64,000 nt of DNA from Belnapia arida (GCF_016773205.1 NZ_JAETWB010000012.1:1-64000), one strand, 5' to 3'. Counted from the stretch's first letter, positions 17,772 through 33,659 are shown. Notes: a model not told the origin generated them from the sequence alone. Translations and numbers: made by a program.

Positions 17772-17779
<8 letters not shown>
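17267..17779 (-). CDS. coaD: Phosphopantetheine adenylyltransferase
   Basis: 170 aa from ATG 17779; the frame is open further upstream but the family starts at [19 protein letters not shown]. The nucleotidyltransferase motif TNGH (His19) and the [12 protein letters not shown] segment that binds phosphopantetheine are present, as is the ISSFVPP C-terminal motif. It makes dephospho-CoA from 4'-phosphopantetheine and ATP in coenzyme A synthesis. The start overlaps the gyrA stop by 8 bp, so coaD probably depends on gyrA translation. Length is normal. Confidence 0.97.
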
Positions 17780-20579
<2,800 letters not shown>

Positions 20580-20773
20580 GCGTCTCGGTTTCCTTGGGGC
20601 TCGGCCGGCCCTGCCGGAATGGCAATGACCGGGCGCCCGGCGGGCCTCGGCCCGCGGGTTCCATCGGCCCCCTATATAGGCATTCCGGGCCCCAACGCCA
20701 AATCCGTGGGTGCGATTGACACTCCCCCCGGCCGACGAAACACTTCCGGCCTCATCGCCGCGGAGGTCGCCCC

Positions 20774-22975
20774 ATGCTCCCCATCACCGGCTATGCCGAC
20801 CGCTGGAGCGTGAAGCCGGGCGAGACCATCCGTTTCATGGTGAGCGTGCAGGGCGGTGCGGACTATTCCGCCCGCGTCGCCCGCATTCATTGCGGCGACC
20901 CGAACCCGGCCGGGCCGGGCTACCGCGAGGTGTCGATGCCCTCGGCCATAGAGGGACGACACCCCGGTATGGAGCAACCTATCCGGCGCGGCAGCTTCGT
21001 CGATCTCCCATCGGTCGATCTCGGCCGGGGGGATCGGGCGCTCGGCATCGCCGTGACGGTCTGGCCTACCCTGCCGGATCAGCCCGGCGTGGTGCTGGCA
21101 TGGGACGGCGGCGGAGTGGCGCTCCGGCTCGGCCTCGGCCCCGAGGGTGCCTTCTGCGAGTTCAACGGCCAGCGTGTATCGACGGGCCGGCCGCTCACCG
21201 CGCGCGCATGGCATGACATCGCCCTGGTGCTGGACCCGGCGAGCGGCACCCTCACCCTCCGCCAGCAGCCCCGCAAGCCGCGGCTGGACCGATGCGAAAC
21301 GGCCGAGGCCGAACTTGCCCTGTCAGCCCCCTTCCCTACCGGTCCCGGCAGTGCCGCCATCGCCACCGACCGGCCGGCGGGCCGGTGTTTCAATGGCAAG
21401 ATCGAACGCCCGCGCCTCGCAACCGGCCTCGGGGCCGACGAACTCCTCGCCGCCCAGGCCGCGGGCACGGCCCTGCAGGCCGGCGCCCTGCTGGCGGAGT
21501 GGGATTTCGCCATCGGCATCACCGGCGACCATGTGGCCGATACCGGCCCCGGCCGCTGGCACGGGCGCTGCGTGAACCTGCCGACCCGCGCCATGACCGG
21601 CAGCCGCTGGACCGCCGCCCACCAGCGCTGGACCGAGGCGCCGGAGCATTGGGGCGCCATCCACTTCCACGAGGATGACATGGGCGATGCCGGCTGGCAG
21701 CCCTCGCTCAGCCTCACGGTCCCGGAGGACTGGCCGAGCGGCGTCTACGCCCTGCACCTGGAAGGCGCTGGCTGGCGCGACAACATCCCCTTCTACATCC
21801 GCGCCGCCCGTCCGGGCACCCGGGCCAGGGTCGCCTTCCTGGCTCCCACCTTCACCTATACGATCTACGGGAATTTCGCCCGGCCCGGCCGACAGGCCCA
21901 ACTCCACGACCGCGCCGTCGCCTGGGGCGCGCTGCAGCAGTCGCCGGACGGGCACCCGGATTACGGGTCTTCGACCTACAACTGGCACACGGATGGCAGC
22001 GGCATCGCCTATGCCTCCATGCGTCGGCCGATGATCGACAAGCGGGTCAACCACATCCAGATGATCGATCCTTCGCCGGAGGGCTCCGGCACTTACTGGA
22101 TCAGCGCCGACAGCTACATCATCGACATGCTGGACCGGCACGGCATCGACTACGAGGTCGTCACCGACCACGACCTGCATGCCGAGGGGGCCGCAGCGCT
22201 TGCCCCCTACAGCGTGGTCCTGACCGGCCAGCACCCGGAATACCATTCGGAGCAGACGCTCGACGGCATCGCCGGCTACATCGCGGGCGGCGGCCGCTTC
22301 GTCTATCTCGGCGGCAACGGCTTCTACTGGAAGGTCGTGCCGCATGGGGACGGCCCCTGGGCCCTCGAGGTCCGCCGGGCGGAGGGCGGCATCCGGCTCT
22401 GGGCGGCCGAGCCCGGCGAGTCCTACCATGCCTTCGACGGTAGCTATGGCGGGCTCTGGCGCCGCCTCGGCCGGCCGCCGCAGAGCATCGTCGGCATCGG
22501 CTTCAGCACCCAGGGCGACTATACGGGCCATCCCTATCGCTTCGCCGCCGGGATTCTGGACGCGCGTGTTGCCTTCCTGCGCGAGGGGATCGAGGCGGTG
22601 CCCGGCCAGGCGTTCGGCGAGCGCGGCTTCATGGGCGGCGGCGCCGCCGGCCATGAGCTGGACCGGGCGGATGTCCGCCTAGGCACGCCGCACCACGCCC
22701 TCATCGTGGCGACCGCGATCGTCACCGAGCCAAGCTATGCCCCGGTGAACGAGGAGCGCTATGACCATACGCTCTGGCCGCGCCAGCATGACGAGGTGAT
22801 GCGCTCCGATATCACCTTCTTCGAGGCACCCAAGGGCGGCGCGGTGCTGTCCTTCGGCTCGATGAACTATATCGGCGCCCTGCCGGTGGACGGTTACGCG
22901 AACGCGGCAGCCCGGCTGGCTCTGAACGCCGTCCGGCGCTTCAGCGACCCGGCGCCTTTTCCCGGCTTCGGGTAA
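20774..22975 (+). CDS. N,N-dimethylformamidase large (beta) subunit-like protein
   Basis: 733 aa. The N-terminal third (about residues 90-230) looks like a concanavalin/LamG-type beta sandwich; the rest matches the catalytic part of the DMFase large subunit, with [22 protein letters not shown] and [16 protein letters not shown]. In the characterised Paracoccus enzyme the iron is held by two Tyr and a Glu; Tyr and Glu occur in [11 protein letters not shown], but I cannot assign the residues without an alignment. No small subunit gene is next to it. The substrate may not be dimethylformamide. It is divergent from gyrA. Confidence 0.75.
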   Translation: MLPITGYADRWSVKPGETIRFMVSVQGGADYSARVARIHCGDPNPAGPGYREVSMPSAIEGRHPGMEQPIRRGSFVDLPSVDLGRGDRALGIAVTVWPTLPDQPGVVLAWDGGGVALRLGLGPEGAFCEFNGQRVSTGRPLTARAWHDIALVLDPASGTLTLRQQPRKPRLDRCETAEAELALSAPFPTGPGSAAIATDRPAGRCFNGKIERPRLATGLGADELLAAQAAGTALQAGALLAEWDFAIGITGDHVADTGPGRWHGRCVNLPTRAMTGSRWTAAHQRWTEAPEHWGAIHFHEDDMGDAGWQPSLSLTVPEDWPSGVYALHLEGAGWRDNIPFYIRAARPGTRARVAFLAPTFTYTIYGNFARPGRQAQLHDRAVAWGALQQSPDGHPDYGSSTYNWHTDGSGIAYASMRRPMIDKRVNHIQMIDPSPEGSGTYWISADSYIIDMLDRHGIDYEVVTDHDLHAEGAAALAPYSVVLTGQHPEYHSEQTLDGIAGYIAGGGRFVYLGGNGFYWKVVPHGDGPWALEVRRAEGGIRLWAAEPGESYHAFDGSYGGLWRRLGRPPQSIVGIGFSTQGDYTGHPYRFAAGILDARVAFLREGIEAVPGQAFGERGFMGGGAAGHELDRADVRLGTPHHALIVATAIVTEPSYAPVNEERYDHTLWPRQHDEVMRSDITFFEAPKGGAVLSFGSMNYIGALPVDGYANAAARLALNAVRRFSDPAPFPGFG

Positions 22976-23038
22976 GGCATCGCCTGAGAACAGGATGTCG
23001 TCGGGGTCACTTGCCCCGGGCTTTGGTCGGTCCGATTT

Positions 23039-23053
23039 GTTCTTGCTTCGTTC
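23039..23053 (+). promoter_or_regulatory. LexA box upstream of imuA
   Basis: GTTC (23039-23042), seven bases, GTTC (23050-23053): the exact alphaproteobacterial SOS operator GTTC-N7-GTTC. It ends 26 bp before the imuA ATG. LexA bound here would silence imuA-imuB-dnaE2 until DNA damage. Confidence 0.88.
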
Positions 23054-23079
23054 GATTGCTTCCACCATCGTCCACGGCG

Positions 23080-23781
23080 ATGCGCTCCGCCGATTCTACC
23101 GCCTCCGCTGCGTTCGACCAGGCGGCGATGCTCGCCGCGCTGCGGGCCCGGGTGGCTCGGCTCGAGGGCAGCGGCCGGGCCGCGGCGGGACACCTCGATA
23201 TCCCCGGCCTGCCGGGCGGCGGGCTGGCACGCGCAGCGCTCCATGAGGTGCTGGCCGCCGCCCCTGGCTGCGGCGCCGCCTTCGCCGCCGTGCTTCTTGG
23301 CCGTTGCGGCGGCACCGTGCTCTGGATCGCGGGGGCGGCCGATAGCTTGCAGGCTTGGCCGCCGGGCCTTGCCGGCTGCGGGCTCGACCCGGCCGACCTC
23401 ATCCTGGTTCGCGCCGAGCGGCCGCAGGATGCGCTCTGGGCCATGGAGGAGGCGCTGCGCTGCCCGGCGGTGGCCGGGGCGGTGCTGGTCCTGGCCGACA
23501 ACCTTCCGCTGACGGCGACGCGGCGGCTGCAGCTCGCCGCCGAGGCCGGCCGGGCGCTCGGCCTGCTGCTGCGGCCCGGGATGCTGACGGCCGAGCCCAG
23601 CGCGGCCCTCACCCGTTGGCGGGTGACACCGCTGACCGCCGTCGAGTCGCCGCGCTGGCGCCTTGAATTGCTGCGGGCCAAGGGCGGCGCGCCAGATGGT
23701 CCCTGGACCTTGGCCTGGCAGGCCGCAACGCGGCAATTGCGCATCGAGGAAGCCCCTGCCGTGCACCAAGCCACCCGATGA
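23080..23781 (+). CDS. imuA: SOS mutagenesis protein ImuA
   Basis: About 233 aa from ATG 23080. A TTG start at 23011 would place the LexA box inside the coding region and is rejected. The protein is a RecA-like fold relative without a canonical Walker A, with LHEVLAAAPGCGAAFAAVLLG, TVLWIAG and VLVLADNLPLTATRRLQLAAE as the recognisable ImuA core. ImuA works with ImuB and DnaE2 in damage-induced mutagenesis. Its stop overlaps the imuB start as ATGA. Confidence 0.9.
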   Translation: MRSADSTASAAFDQAAMLAALRARVARLEGSGRAAAGHLDIPGLPGGGLARAALHEVLAAAPGCGAAFAAVLLGRCGGTVLWIAGAADSLQAWPPGLAGCGLDPADLILVRAERPQDALWAMEEALRCPAVAGAVLVLADNLPLTATRRLQLAAEAGRALGLLLRPGMLTAEPSAALTRWRVTPLTAVESPRWRLELLRAKGGAPDGPWTLAWQAATRQLRIEEAPAVHQATR

Positions 23782-25277
23782 TGGGCCGCTTCCTCGCGCT
23801 TCACCTGCCGCATTTCGCCACCGACCGGATTCGCAGGGCCGAGCGCGGCCTGTCGCCGGATTGGCCGCTCGCCGTCTGGGCCACGCAGGGCAGCCGCCGC
23901 CTGCTCGCCGCGGTGGATGCAGTGGCCGAGGCGGCAGGGCTGCGGCCGGGCCAGCCGCTCGCCGATGCCCAGGCGATGCTGCCCGCGCTGCTGCTGCGCC
24001 AGTCCGACCCGGTCGGCGAGGCGCAGGCCCTGGCCGAACTCGCCCTCTGGGCCCGGCGCTACACGCCGCTGGCCGCCGCGGGCCCGCCGGATGGGCTGCT
24101 GCTCGACATCACCGGCTGCACTCATCTGCATGGCGGCGAAGCGCCGCTGTTGCAGGAGGCGCTGGGGCGATTGCGCCGCGCCGGCATCGCGGCACGCGGC
24201 GCCATCGCCGGGGCCGCTGCCACGGCGGGCGCCCTGGCCCGCGCCCGGAGCGACAACCCGATCGCCGTCTCCGGCACCGAGGCGGCGGTGGCCGGACCCT
24301 TGCCGGTTGGCCTGGCGCTGCGCCTGCCGCCCGCCATGCTGCAAAGCCTCGCTTCGCTCGGGCTGCATCAGGTTCATGCGCTGGCAGGCCTGCCGCGCGG
24401 CCCCTTGGCCCGCCGCTTCGGCCAGGATTTGCTGGACCGGCTGGATGCGGTGGTTGGCCGGCGCCCTTCCCCCATTCAGCCAGCCCTGCCGCCGCCCGAA
24501 CTGAGCGCGGCGCGGGAGATGCTGGAGCCGATTGTGACCCGCAGCGGCATCGATGCCGTGCTGGACCGGCTGCTCGACGAGCTTTGCGACCGGCTGCGCA
24601 CCGCCGGGGTTGGGGTGCGGCAACTCACCCTGCTGGCCTGGCGGGTCGATGGGGCGGTGCAGGAGGTGCCAATCGGCACCGGCCAGCCGATGCGGGAGGC
24701 AGCGCATCTCCGCCGCCTCTTCGCCACGCGGCTGGAACGGTTGGAGCCCGGCCTCGGCTTCGAGCGGATGGCGCTCGAGGCGCGCGCCACCCAACCCATG
24801 ACGGCCGGGATGCAGCCCGGCCTCGCCATCGGCAACCGGGCGGAGGAAGCGGATGCCGAGCTGGCCCTGGCGCAGCTGCTGGACCGGCTGGGCCAGCGCC
24901 TGCGGGTGCGCCGCGTGGCGCCCCGGGCCAGTCACTGGCCGGACCACGCGGTCGCCGCGCTCGACCCGCAAACCTGTCCGCCGCCGATGCCGGAGGGCTG
25001 GGCAGCCCCGGCCTGGCCGGTTCTGAGGCTGCGCCGGCCGCAGCCGCTGGAGGTGGCGGCGGCCTTGCCTGAGGCCATGCCCGCCCTCCTGCATTGGGGC
25101 GGTCGCACCCACCGGCTGCGGCGGCTGGAAGGGCCACTGCGGCTGGAGGCTGAATGGTGGCGGGCGCAGCCGGGCCAGGCACGGCGCGACTATTACCGCG
25201 TGGAGCTCGACTCGGGCCTGCGGCTCTGGCTCTGCCATGCGCAAGGCCGCTGGGCGCTGCACGGCCACCTGCCGTGA
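23778..25277 (+). CDS. imuB: Y-family polymerase-like mutasome protein ImuB
   Basis: 499 aa. It starts MMGRFLALHLPHFATDRI, as ImuB proteins do, and includes GLLLDITGCTHLHGGE and a helix-hairpin region LGLHQVHALAGLPRGPLARRFG. ImuB resembles Pol IV but the family lacks the full set of catalytic acidic residues and acts as an adaptor linking the beta clamp to DnaE2. ATG 23778 overlaps the imuA stop, and its own stop overlaps the dnaE2 GTG, so the three are translated as one unit under LexA control. Confidence 0.92.
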   Translation: MMGRFLALHLPHFATDRIRRAERGLSPDWPLAVWATQGSRRLLAAVDAVAEAAGLRPGQPLADAQAMLPALLLRQSDPVGEAQALAELALWARRYTPLAAAGPPDGLLLDITGCTHLHGGEAPLLQEALGRLRRAGIAARGAIAGAAATAGALARARSDNPIAVSGTEAAVAGPLPVGLALRLPPAMLQSLASLGLHQVHALAGLPRGPLARRFGQDLLDRLDAVVGRRPSPIQPALPPPELSAAREMLEPIVTRSGIDAVLDRLLDELCDRLRTAGVGVRQLTLLAWRVDGAVQEVPIGTGQPMREAAHLRRLFATRLERLEPGLGFERMALEARATQPMTAGMQPGLAIGNRAEEADAELALAQLLDRLGQRLRVRRVAPRASHWPDHAVAALDPQTCPPPMPEGWAAPAWPVLRLRRPQPLEVAAALPEAMPALLHWGGRTHRLRRLEGPLRLEAEWWRAQPGQARRDYYRVELDSGLRLWLCHAQGRWALHGHLP

Positions 25278-28200
25278 GCGGCTACGCCGAGCTTGGGGCA
25301 CGGTCGAATTTCTCCTTCCTCGATGGCGCCTCGCATCCGCATGAGCTGGTGGAGCGCGCGGCCATGCTGGGCCTTGCCGGGCTTGGGATCTGCGACACCA
25401 ACAGCCTGGCCGGGGTGGTGCGCGGCCATGTGGCAGCGCGCCAGGCCAAGCTGCGCTTCGCCGTCGGCTGCCGGCTGGTGCTGGCCGATGGCAGCACCTG
25501 GCTCGCCTGGCCGACCGACCGCGGCGGCTATGGCAGGCTGACCGCGCTGCTCTCCCATGGCCGCATGACGGCGCCGAAGGGCGAGTGCCGGCTGCAGCGG
25601 ACCGATCTGCTGGCCGCCGCCAAGGGCTGGGCGCTGGCCATCATCCCGCCAGCCGGGGCAGATGCCGGCTTCGCCGAGCAGCTGCGTGCCGATGCCGGGG
25701 CGCTGCGCGGCCGGCTCGCCCTGCCGCTGCTGCTCGCGGCATCCTGTCCCTTCCTCGGCGACGACCAGCGCCGGCTCGACCGGCTGGCGGCGATGGCGGA
25801 GGCCGCAGGCGCCGGGCTGCTCGCCACCAACGACCCGCGTTTCCACGACCCGGCGCGCCGGCCGCTTGCCGATGTGTTGACCGCCATCCGCCTCCGCACC
25901 ACCGTCGATGCGCTGGGCTATGCGGCCGAGCCCAATGCCGAGCGGCACCTGAAGCCGCCGGCGAGGATGGAGCGGCTCTTCACCCGTCATCCGGAGGCGC
26001 TGGCCAATACGCTTCGCGTGCTGGAGGCGAGCGCTGGCTTCTCGCTCGACCAGCTGCGCTACGAATACCCGGAAGAGCTGCTGGAGCCCGGCCGCAGCGC
26101 GCAGGAAACGCTGGAGGCGCGGATCGGCGAGGCGGTGGCGCTGCGCTGGCCGGGCGGCGTGCCGGAGAAGATCGCTCATCTTCTGCAGTACGAGCTTGGG
26201 CTGATCGACCGGCTCGGCTATGCGCCCTATTTCCTGACGGTCCATGAGATCGTCCGCTTCGCCCGCAGCAAGGACATCCTGTGCCAGGGTCGCGGCTCGG
26301 CAGCGAATTCGGTGGTCTGCTTCGTGCTCGGCATCACCGCCGTCGATCCGGCGAAGCACGACCTGCTCTTCGAGCGTTTCATCTCCGAGAGCCGCGGCGA
26401 GCCGCCCGATATCGACATCGACTTCGAGCATGAGCGGCGCGAGGAGGTGATCCAGCACCTCTACGAACGTTACGGGCGGAACCGCGCGGCAATCTGCGCC
26501 ACCGTCATCCGCTACCGCACACGCAGCGCCATCCGCGAGGTGGGCAAGGCGATGGGGCTGAGCGAGGACGTCACCGCGCGCCTTGCCAAGGCGAGCTGGG
26601 GGCCCGGGCGGGAAATGCCGCTCGCGGCGCTCGCCGCCTCGGTGGGGCTGGAGCCGGGCGATGCGCGGCTCGGTCTGGCTTTGGCGCTGGCCGAGGAACT
26701 ACTCGACTTCCCCCGTCATGCCGCGACGCATGTCGGCGGCTTCGCCATCACCCGCGGCAAGCTGACGGAGCTGGCGGTGGTGAGCCAGGCGGCGATGGAC
26801 GGGCGCACCGTCCTCGAATGGGACAAGGACGACATCGACGCGCTCGGCATCCTCAAGGTGGATGTGCTGGGACTCGGGATGCTCTCCTGCCTGCGGCGCG
26901 GGCTCGGGCTGCTGCGGCGGCACCGGCTGGGGGAATACGCCGATCTCGCCGCGCTGCCGCAGGACTGCCCGCAGACCTACGGGATGCTGCGCCGGGCCGA
27001 CAGCCTCGGCGTCTTCCAGGTCGAGAGCCGGGCGCAGATGAACATGCTGCCGCGGCTGAAGCCGGAGAAATTCTACGACCTCGTCATCCAGGTGGCGATC
27101 GTCCGGCCGGGGCCGATCCAGGGCGACATGGTGCATCCCTATCTGCGGCGGAGGCAGAAGCTGGAGGAGGTTTTCTATCCCTCTCCTGACCCGGCGCATG
27201 GCAAGCCGGACGAGTTGGAACAGGTACTCAAGAAGACGCTCGGCGTGCCGCTCTTCCAGGAGCAGGCGATGCGCCTCGCCATCGTCGCCGCCAAATTCTC
27301 ACCGGCGGAGGCCGACCAGCTTCGCCGCTCCATGGCGACCTTCCGCATGACGGGCGGCGTCAACCGCTACCGCGACCGGTTGGTGGATGGGATGGTGCGG
27401 CGCGGCTACGCACGGGACTTCGCCGAGCGGGTCTTCTCGCAGATTGACGGCTTCGGCAGCTACGGCTTCCCCGAGAGCCATGCGGCGAGCTTCGCCCTGC
27501 TCGTCTACGCCTCGAGCTGGATCAAGTGCCATCACCCCGGCGTCTTCGCCTGCGCATTGCTGAACAGCCAGCCGATGGGGTTCTACGCCCCGGCACAGAT
27601 CGTCCGCGATGCGCGGGAGCATGGGGTGGAAGTGCGGCCGGTCGATGTGAATGCCAGCGACTGGGATTGCGCGCTGGAGTCGGCGACGGAGGGACCCGAC
27701 CGGCTCGCGCTGCGGCTTGGGCTGCGGCTGGTGGCGGGGCTGGCGAGGGTGGAGGCGGATGCTATCACCGTGGCCCGCCTGGAGCGAAACGGGGCGCCTT
27801 TCGAATCGGTCGAGGATCTCGCCTGGCGCAGCGGCCTCCATCGCCGGGCCATCGAGGCCTTGGCCGCAGCGGATGCCTTCGCCGGTGCCGGGCTGCCACG
27901 ACGGCAAGCGGCCTGGGCAGCGCGTGGCATCGCCAGCGGGCCACAGGACCTGCCGCTCTTCGCCATCGCCCGGGATTCGCCCGAAGCCGCCATGGCCGGC
28001 CGCGCCGGGCTGCTGCCGGAACCCGAGGTTCCGCTCGCCGCCCCGGACGAGGGAGAAATGGTGGTCGGGGACTACCAGTCGACCGGCCTCACCCTGCAAC
28101 GCCACCCGCTGGCCCTGCTACGGCCGCGGCTGGAGGCGCTGCGCCTGGCCGACACGCGGCAACTCAACACGGTCCGGGCCGGGACCGTGCTGCGCCTGCC

Positions 28201-28576
28201 CGGGCTGGTGCTGATGCGGCAGCGGCCAGGCTCGGCCAAGGGCATCGTCTTCCTGACCGTGGAGGACGAGTTCGGCACCGGCAACCTTGTCGTCTATCCC
28301 GACATCGTCGCGCAGGACCGGGCGGCGCTGGTCGCCGGCCGGCTGCTGGTGGCGGAGGGCCGGGTGGAGCGGGAGGCGGAGCGGGCCGAGGTGCCGATCG
28401 TTCACCTGATCGTCCGCCGGCTGGTCGACCGGTCCGACCTGCTGGACAAGCTGATAAAGGCGGGAGATGCCGCCTGGGCAGAGCGCAATCTTGGCCATGC
28501 CGACGAGGTGCGCCGGTCGGAACCTGGAAGTCCTAGACCAAAGGCACGGCTGCCAGGCAGCCGTGACTTCCGCTGA
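25274..28576 (+). CDS. dnaE2: Error-prone DNA polymerase DnaE2
   Basis: 1100 aa from GTG 25274, which overlaps the imuB stop as GTGA; earlier in-frame starts would overlap imuB by about 120 bp. A PHP domain starts at YAELGARSNFSFLDGASHP. The C-family polymerase core has GRGSAANSVVCF and PPDIDIDFEHERREEV with the catalytic aspartates, then a helix-hairpin-helix and an OB fold. DnaE2 is a second, SOS-induced alpha subunit for translesion synthesis, dependent on ImuA and ImuB. The length is typical. Confidence 0.95.
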   Translation: MSGYAELGARSNFSFLDGASHPHELVERAAMLGLAGLGICDTNSLAGVVRGHVAARQAKLRFAVGCRLVLADGSTWLAWPTDRGGYGRLTALLSHGRMTAPKGECRLQRTDLLAAAKGWALAIIPPAGADAGFAEQLRADAGALRGRLALPLLLAASCPFLGDDQRRLDRLAAMAEAAGAGLLATNDPRFHDPARRPLADVLTAIRLRTTVDALGYAAEPNAERHLKPPARMERLFTRHPEALANTLRVLEASAGFSLDQLRYEYPEELLEPGRSAQETLEARIGEAVALRWPGGVPEKIAHLLQYELGLIDRLGYAPYFLTVHEIVRFARSKDILCQGRGSAANSVVCFVLGITAVDPAKHDLLFERFISESRGEPPDIDIDFEHERREEVIQHLYERYGRNRAAICATVIRYRTRSAIREVGKAMGLSEDVTARLAKASWGPGREMPLAALAASVGLEPGDARLGLALALAEELLDFPRHAATHVGGFAITRGKLTELAVVSQAAMDGRTVLEWDKDDIDALGILKVDVLGLGMLSCLRRGLGLLRRHRLGEYADLAALPQDCPQTYGMLRRADSLGVFQVESRAQMNMLPRLKPEKFYDLVIQVAIVRPGPIQGDMVHPYLRRRQKLEEVFYPSPDPAHGKPDELEQVLKKTLGVPLFQEQAMRLAIVAAKFSPAEADQLRRSMATFRMTGGVNRYRDRLVDGMVRRGYARDFAERVFSQIDGFGSYGFPESHAASFALLVYASSWIKCHHPGVFACALLNSQPMGFYAPAQIVRDAREHGVEVRPVDVNASDWDCALESATEGPDRLALRLGLRLVAGLARVEADAITVARLERNGAPFESVEDLAWRSGLHRRAIEALAAADAFAGAGLPRRQAAWAARGIASGPQDLPLFAIARDSPEAAMAGRAGLLPEPEVPLAAPDEGEMVVGDYQSTGLTLQRHPLALLRPRLEALRLADTRQLNTVRAGTVLRLPGLVLMRQRPGSAKGIVFLTVEDEFGTGNLVVYPDIVAQDRAALVAGRLLVAEGRVEREAERAEVPIVHLIVRRLVDRSDLLDKLIKAGDAAWAERNLGHADEVRRSEPGSPRPKARLPGSRDFR

Positions 28577-28586
28577 AGAGCCGCCG

Positions 28587-29111
28587 TCAGAACGGGATGT
28601 CGTCGTCGAGGTCGCTCGCCCCGCCCTTCGGCTTGTCCCAGCCACCACCGCCACCGCCACCGCCGCGTGAGGCGCCACCCCCGCCCGAGCGCTCATAGCC
28701 GCCCGAGGATCGGCCGCCGCCGCCACCGCCGCCCTCGCCCATCTCGCCGCCGGCGCCGCCGCGGCCGTCAAGCAGGGTCAGCTCACCACGGAAGCGGCTG
28801 AGCACCACCTCGGTGACCTCGCGCTCATTGCCGTCCTTGTCAGTGTATTTCCGGCTCTCCAGCTGGCCTTCCAGATAGACCTTGCTGCCCTTCTTCAGGT
28901 ATTTCTCGGCAATCTCGCCGAGTTTCTGGTTGAAGATGGCGATCCGGTGCCATTGCGTCCGCTCCTTCCGCTCGCCGGAGGCGCGGTCCGCCCAGGACTC
29001 GCTGGTGGCGATGGAGAAACTAACAACCCGGTCGCCGGACTGCATGTTGCGGACCTCGGGGTCACGCCCCAGATTGCCCACCAGGATCACCTTGTTGACG
29101 CTGCCGGCCAT
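28587..29111 (-). CDS. ssb: Single-stranded DNA-binding protein
   Basis: 174 aa from ATG 29111 ([19 protein letters not shown]). The OB fold covers about residues 4-110. A very glycine-rich linker (about 115-160, with Ser/Arg/Tyr) leads to the acidic tip DLDDDIPF, which recruits repair and replication partners. SSB coats single strands in replication and repair. It is divergent from uvrA, with a LexA box in between that may affect both genes. It converges on dnaE2, 10 bp from that gene's stop. Confidence 0.97.
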   Translation of the reverse strand: MAGSVNKVILVGNLGRDPEVRNMQSGDRVVSFSIATSESWADRASGERKERTQWHRIAIFNQKLGEIAEKYLKKGSKVYLEGQLESRKYTDKDGNEREVTEVVLSRFRGELTLLDGRGGAGGEMGEGGGGGGGRSSGGYERSGGGGASRGGGGGGGGWDKPKGGASDLDDDIPF

Positions 29112-29179
29112 GCCGTCCGAACCCTTGGAAGCTGAGAGGGGAGGACCATGCCTGCCGAAGGCCCTTCCCGCCAGTCCCA

Positions 29180-29185
29180 TATAAT
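29180..29185 (+). promoter_or_regulatory. Consensus -10 box, probable uvrA promoter
   Basis: TATAAT exactly, in the ssb-uvrA intergenic region, 14 bp before the LexA box. No good -35 is seen at 16-18 bp upstream. A start of transcription near 29192 would put the LexA box just downstream of it. Confidence 0.5.
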
Positions 29186-29198
29186 GTCATCACTGCCA

Positions 29199-29213
29199 GA
29201 ACACAAGGCGAAC
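29199..29213 (+). promoter_or_regulatory. LexA box between ssb and uvrA
   Basis: GAAC (29199-29202), seven bases, GAAC (29210-29213). It matches the alphaproteobacterial SOS operator exactly and lies 33 bp upstream of the preferred uvrA ATG. Divergent ssb/uvrA genes with a shared SOS operator are also known from enterobacteria. Confidence 0.85.
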
Positions 29214-29246
29214 GCGGGCCGCGCGCCCCGTGGAGCACGACCCCGT

Positions 29247-32125
<2,879 letters not shown>

Positions 32126-32129
<4 letters not shown>

Positions 32130-32731
32130 CCGGGAAGCTTGCTTCGCTTCGCTCCCATCCCCCGCATGAACCGGTCACGGATCTGCGGGGGATCGCGTTC
32201 CGTCTGCGTCACCGGCGGCTGGTCGTCCAGCTTCACCGCGATGAAATGCGGCCCGTCGCTGGCAAGGCACTGCCCCACCTGCCGCTCGAAATCCGCCTCA
32301 TCCGCTGCCCAGGCCGCGCCGACGAGGCCGCAGCCACGGGCAATGGCGGCGAAATCCGCCCGTAATGCCGGCGTCTCCTGCCCACCGGTGATCTGGTACA
32401 TGCCGTTGTCCAGCACCAGGATCGCCAGGTTCTTCGGCGCCAGTGTGGCGACGGTAGCGAGGCAGCCAAGCTGCATCAGCAGCGAGCCATCGCCCTCCAC
32501 CGCGAAGACCTTGCGCTTCGGCTGCGCCAGTGCCACGCCAAGGGCGATCGGCACCGCGAGCCCCATGCTTCCCAGCATGTAGAAATTCTGCGGCCGGTGC
32601 CCGGCGGACCAGAGGTCGAAATTGGTGTTGCCGATGCCGCCGATGACGGCCTCCTCATGCTCCAGCCGGGCCACCAGCCGCTGCATGAGGTCGAATCGGT
32701 ACATCCGCTTCGCGTTGTGCGCCGCGGTCAT
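32126..32731 (-). CDS. TPP-dependent decarboxylase, C-terminal (PP) subunit
   Basis: 201 aa from ATG 32731, overlapping the upstream stop as ATGA. It holds the thiamine-diphosphate motif [10 protein letters not shown]...LVLDNGMY (GDG followed by N about 27 residues on). It resembles sulfopyruvate/phosphonopyruvate decarboxylase beta subunits (ComE type). It should form one active site with the neighbouring alpha subunit and decarboxylate a 2-oxo acid; the substrate is unknown. It meets the end of uvrA with a 4-bp stop overlap. Confidence 0.8.
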
Positions 32732-33258
32732 GCCGTCACCTGCCTGGTCACGGCCTTGCCGCCAGTCAGCAGCGGCGAGAGGATCAGCGCCGCCGGCAAC
32801 TGCGTCAGATGCGCCTGGCGGATGGTGCGGTCCATGATGAACTCGCACTCGTCGAGCCGGGAGATGACGTGATGCTCCATCGCCAGCGCCTCCAGCGTCG
32901 GTCGCATCGTCCGCCACACTGCTGCCTGGCCTTGGTTGAACTCGCCGAGCGTCCCGCGCTCGCTCACCATCAGCAGCACCGGGATCTGGAAGGCGCAGGG
33001 CAGGCTCGCCAGCACATTGGCGAGCGTTGCGAAGCCGCTGGTCTGCATCAGCACCATGCCCTTGGTGCCCGCCATCCAGGCCCCGGCGACGATGCCTACG
33101 GCTTCCTCTTCCCGTGCCACGGTGAAGGCATGGAAGTAGGGATCGGCATGAATCGCCGCGATCAGCGGCTTCAGCACATTGTCAGGCACATAGGGGATAA
33201 GGCTAACCCCATTGGCCTTCAGCACGTCGAGGGCGATCTGGTACCAGGCGCGCTCCAT
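32728..33258 (-). CDS. TPP-dependent decarboxylase, N-terminal (PYR) subunit
   Basis: 176 aa. This is a PYR domain with the essential Glu in FTVAREEEAVGIVAGAWMAG, followed by GMVLMQTSGFATLANVLAS, the pattern of ComD-type sulfopyruvate decarboxylase alpha subunits. It is coupled to the PP subunit by a 4-nt overlap. Only 5 bp separate it from the VOC gene, so the three are one operon. Confidence 0.8.
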   Translation of the reverse strand: MERAWYQIALDVLKANGVSLIPYVPDNVLKPLIAAIHADPYFHAFTVAREEEAVGIVAGAWMAGTKGMVLMQTSGFATLANVLASLPCAFQIPVLLMVSERGTLGEFNQGQAAVWRTMRPTLEALAMEHHVISRLDECEFIMDRTIRQAHLTQLPAALILSPLLTGGKAVTRQVTA

Positions 33259-33263
33259 GCGGG

Positions 33264-33659
33264 TCAGACCGTCTCGCTCGGCGGGTAATTCAGCTCCACC
33301 GCCACGCCATCCGGGTCGAACAGGAAGAGTTGGGTCTGCCGGTCCCGCGGGATCACCCGTTCCTCATGCTCGATCTGCCGGGCGGCGAGCCGCGACTTCA
33401 TCTCGGCAAGGCCGGTGCAGGAGAAGGCGATGTGGTCGAGCAGCCCGGTCGGCCCGACATTCCGAGGGATGTGCGCGTCCCGCTCCCGCGGGCCGATGAG
33501 GTGGACGGTCGGTTCCCCGCCGCAGTAAAGCCAGTAGCCCTCGAAACCGAGCGGCGGCCGGTAGCCTATCTCGAGGCCGAGGATATCCACGTAGAAGTCC
33601 TTGGTCCGCTCCAGGTCGGCGGGCCGGATGGTATAGTGATTCAGCCCGTGCAGCGGCAT
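33264..33659 (-). CDS. VOC (glyoxalase/dioxygenase-fold) family protein
   Basis: 131 aa from ATG 33659. Two beta-alpha-beta-beta-beta modules are visible: LHGLNHYTIRPADLERTKDFY, and later GLLDHIAFSCTGLAEMKSRL and FLFDPDGVAVELNY. Candidate metal ligands are His7, the His of LDHIAF and the Glu of VELN. Family members include glyoxalases, ring-cleavage dioxygenases and fosfomycin-type resistance enzymes. In an operon with a decarboxylase it may act on the same small metabolite. Function is unassigned. Confidence 0.8.
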   Translation of the reverse strand: MPLHGLNHYTIRPADLERTKDFYVDILGLEIGYRPPLGFEGYWLYCGGEPTVHLIGPRERDAHIPRNVGPTGLLDHIAFSCTGLAEMKSRLAARQIEHEERVIPRDRQTQLFLFDPDGVAVELNYPPSETV

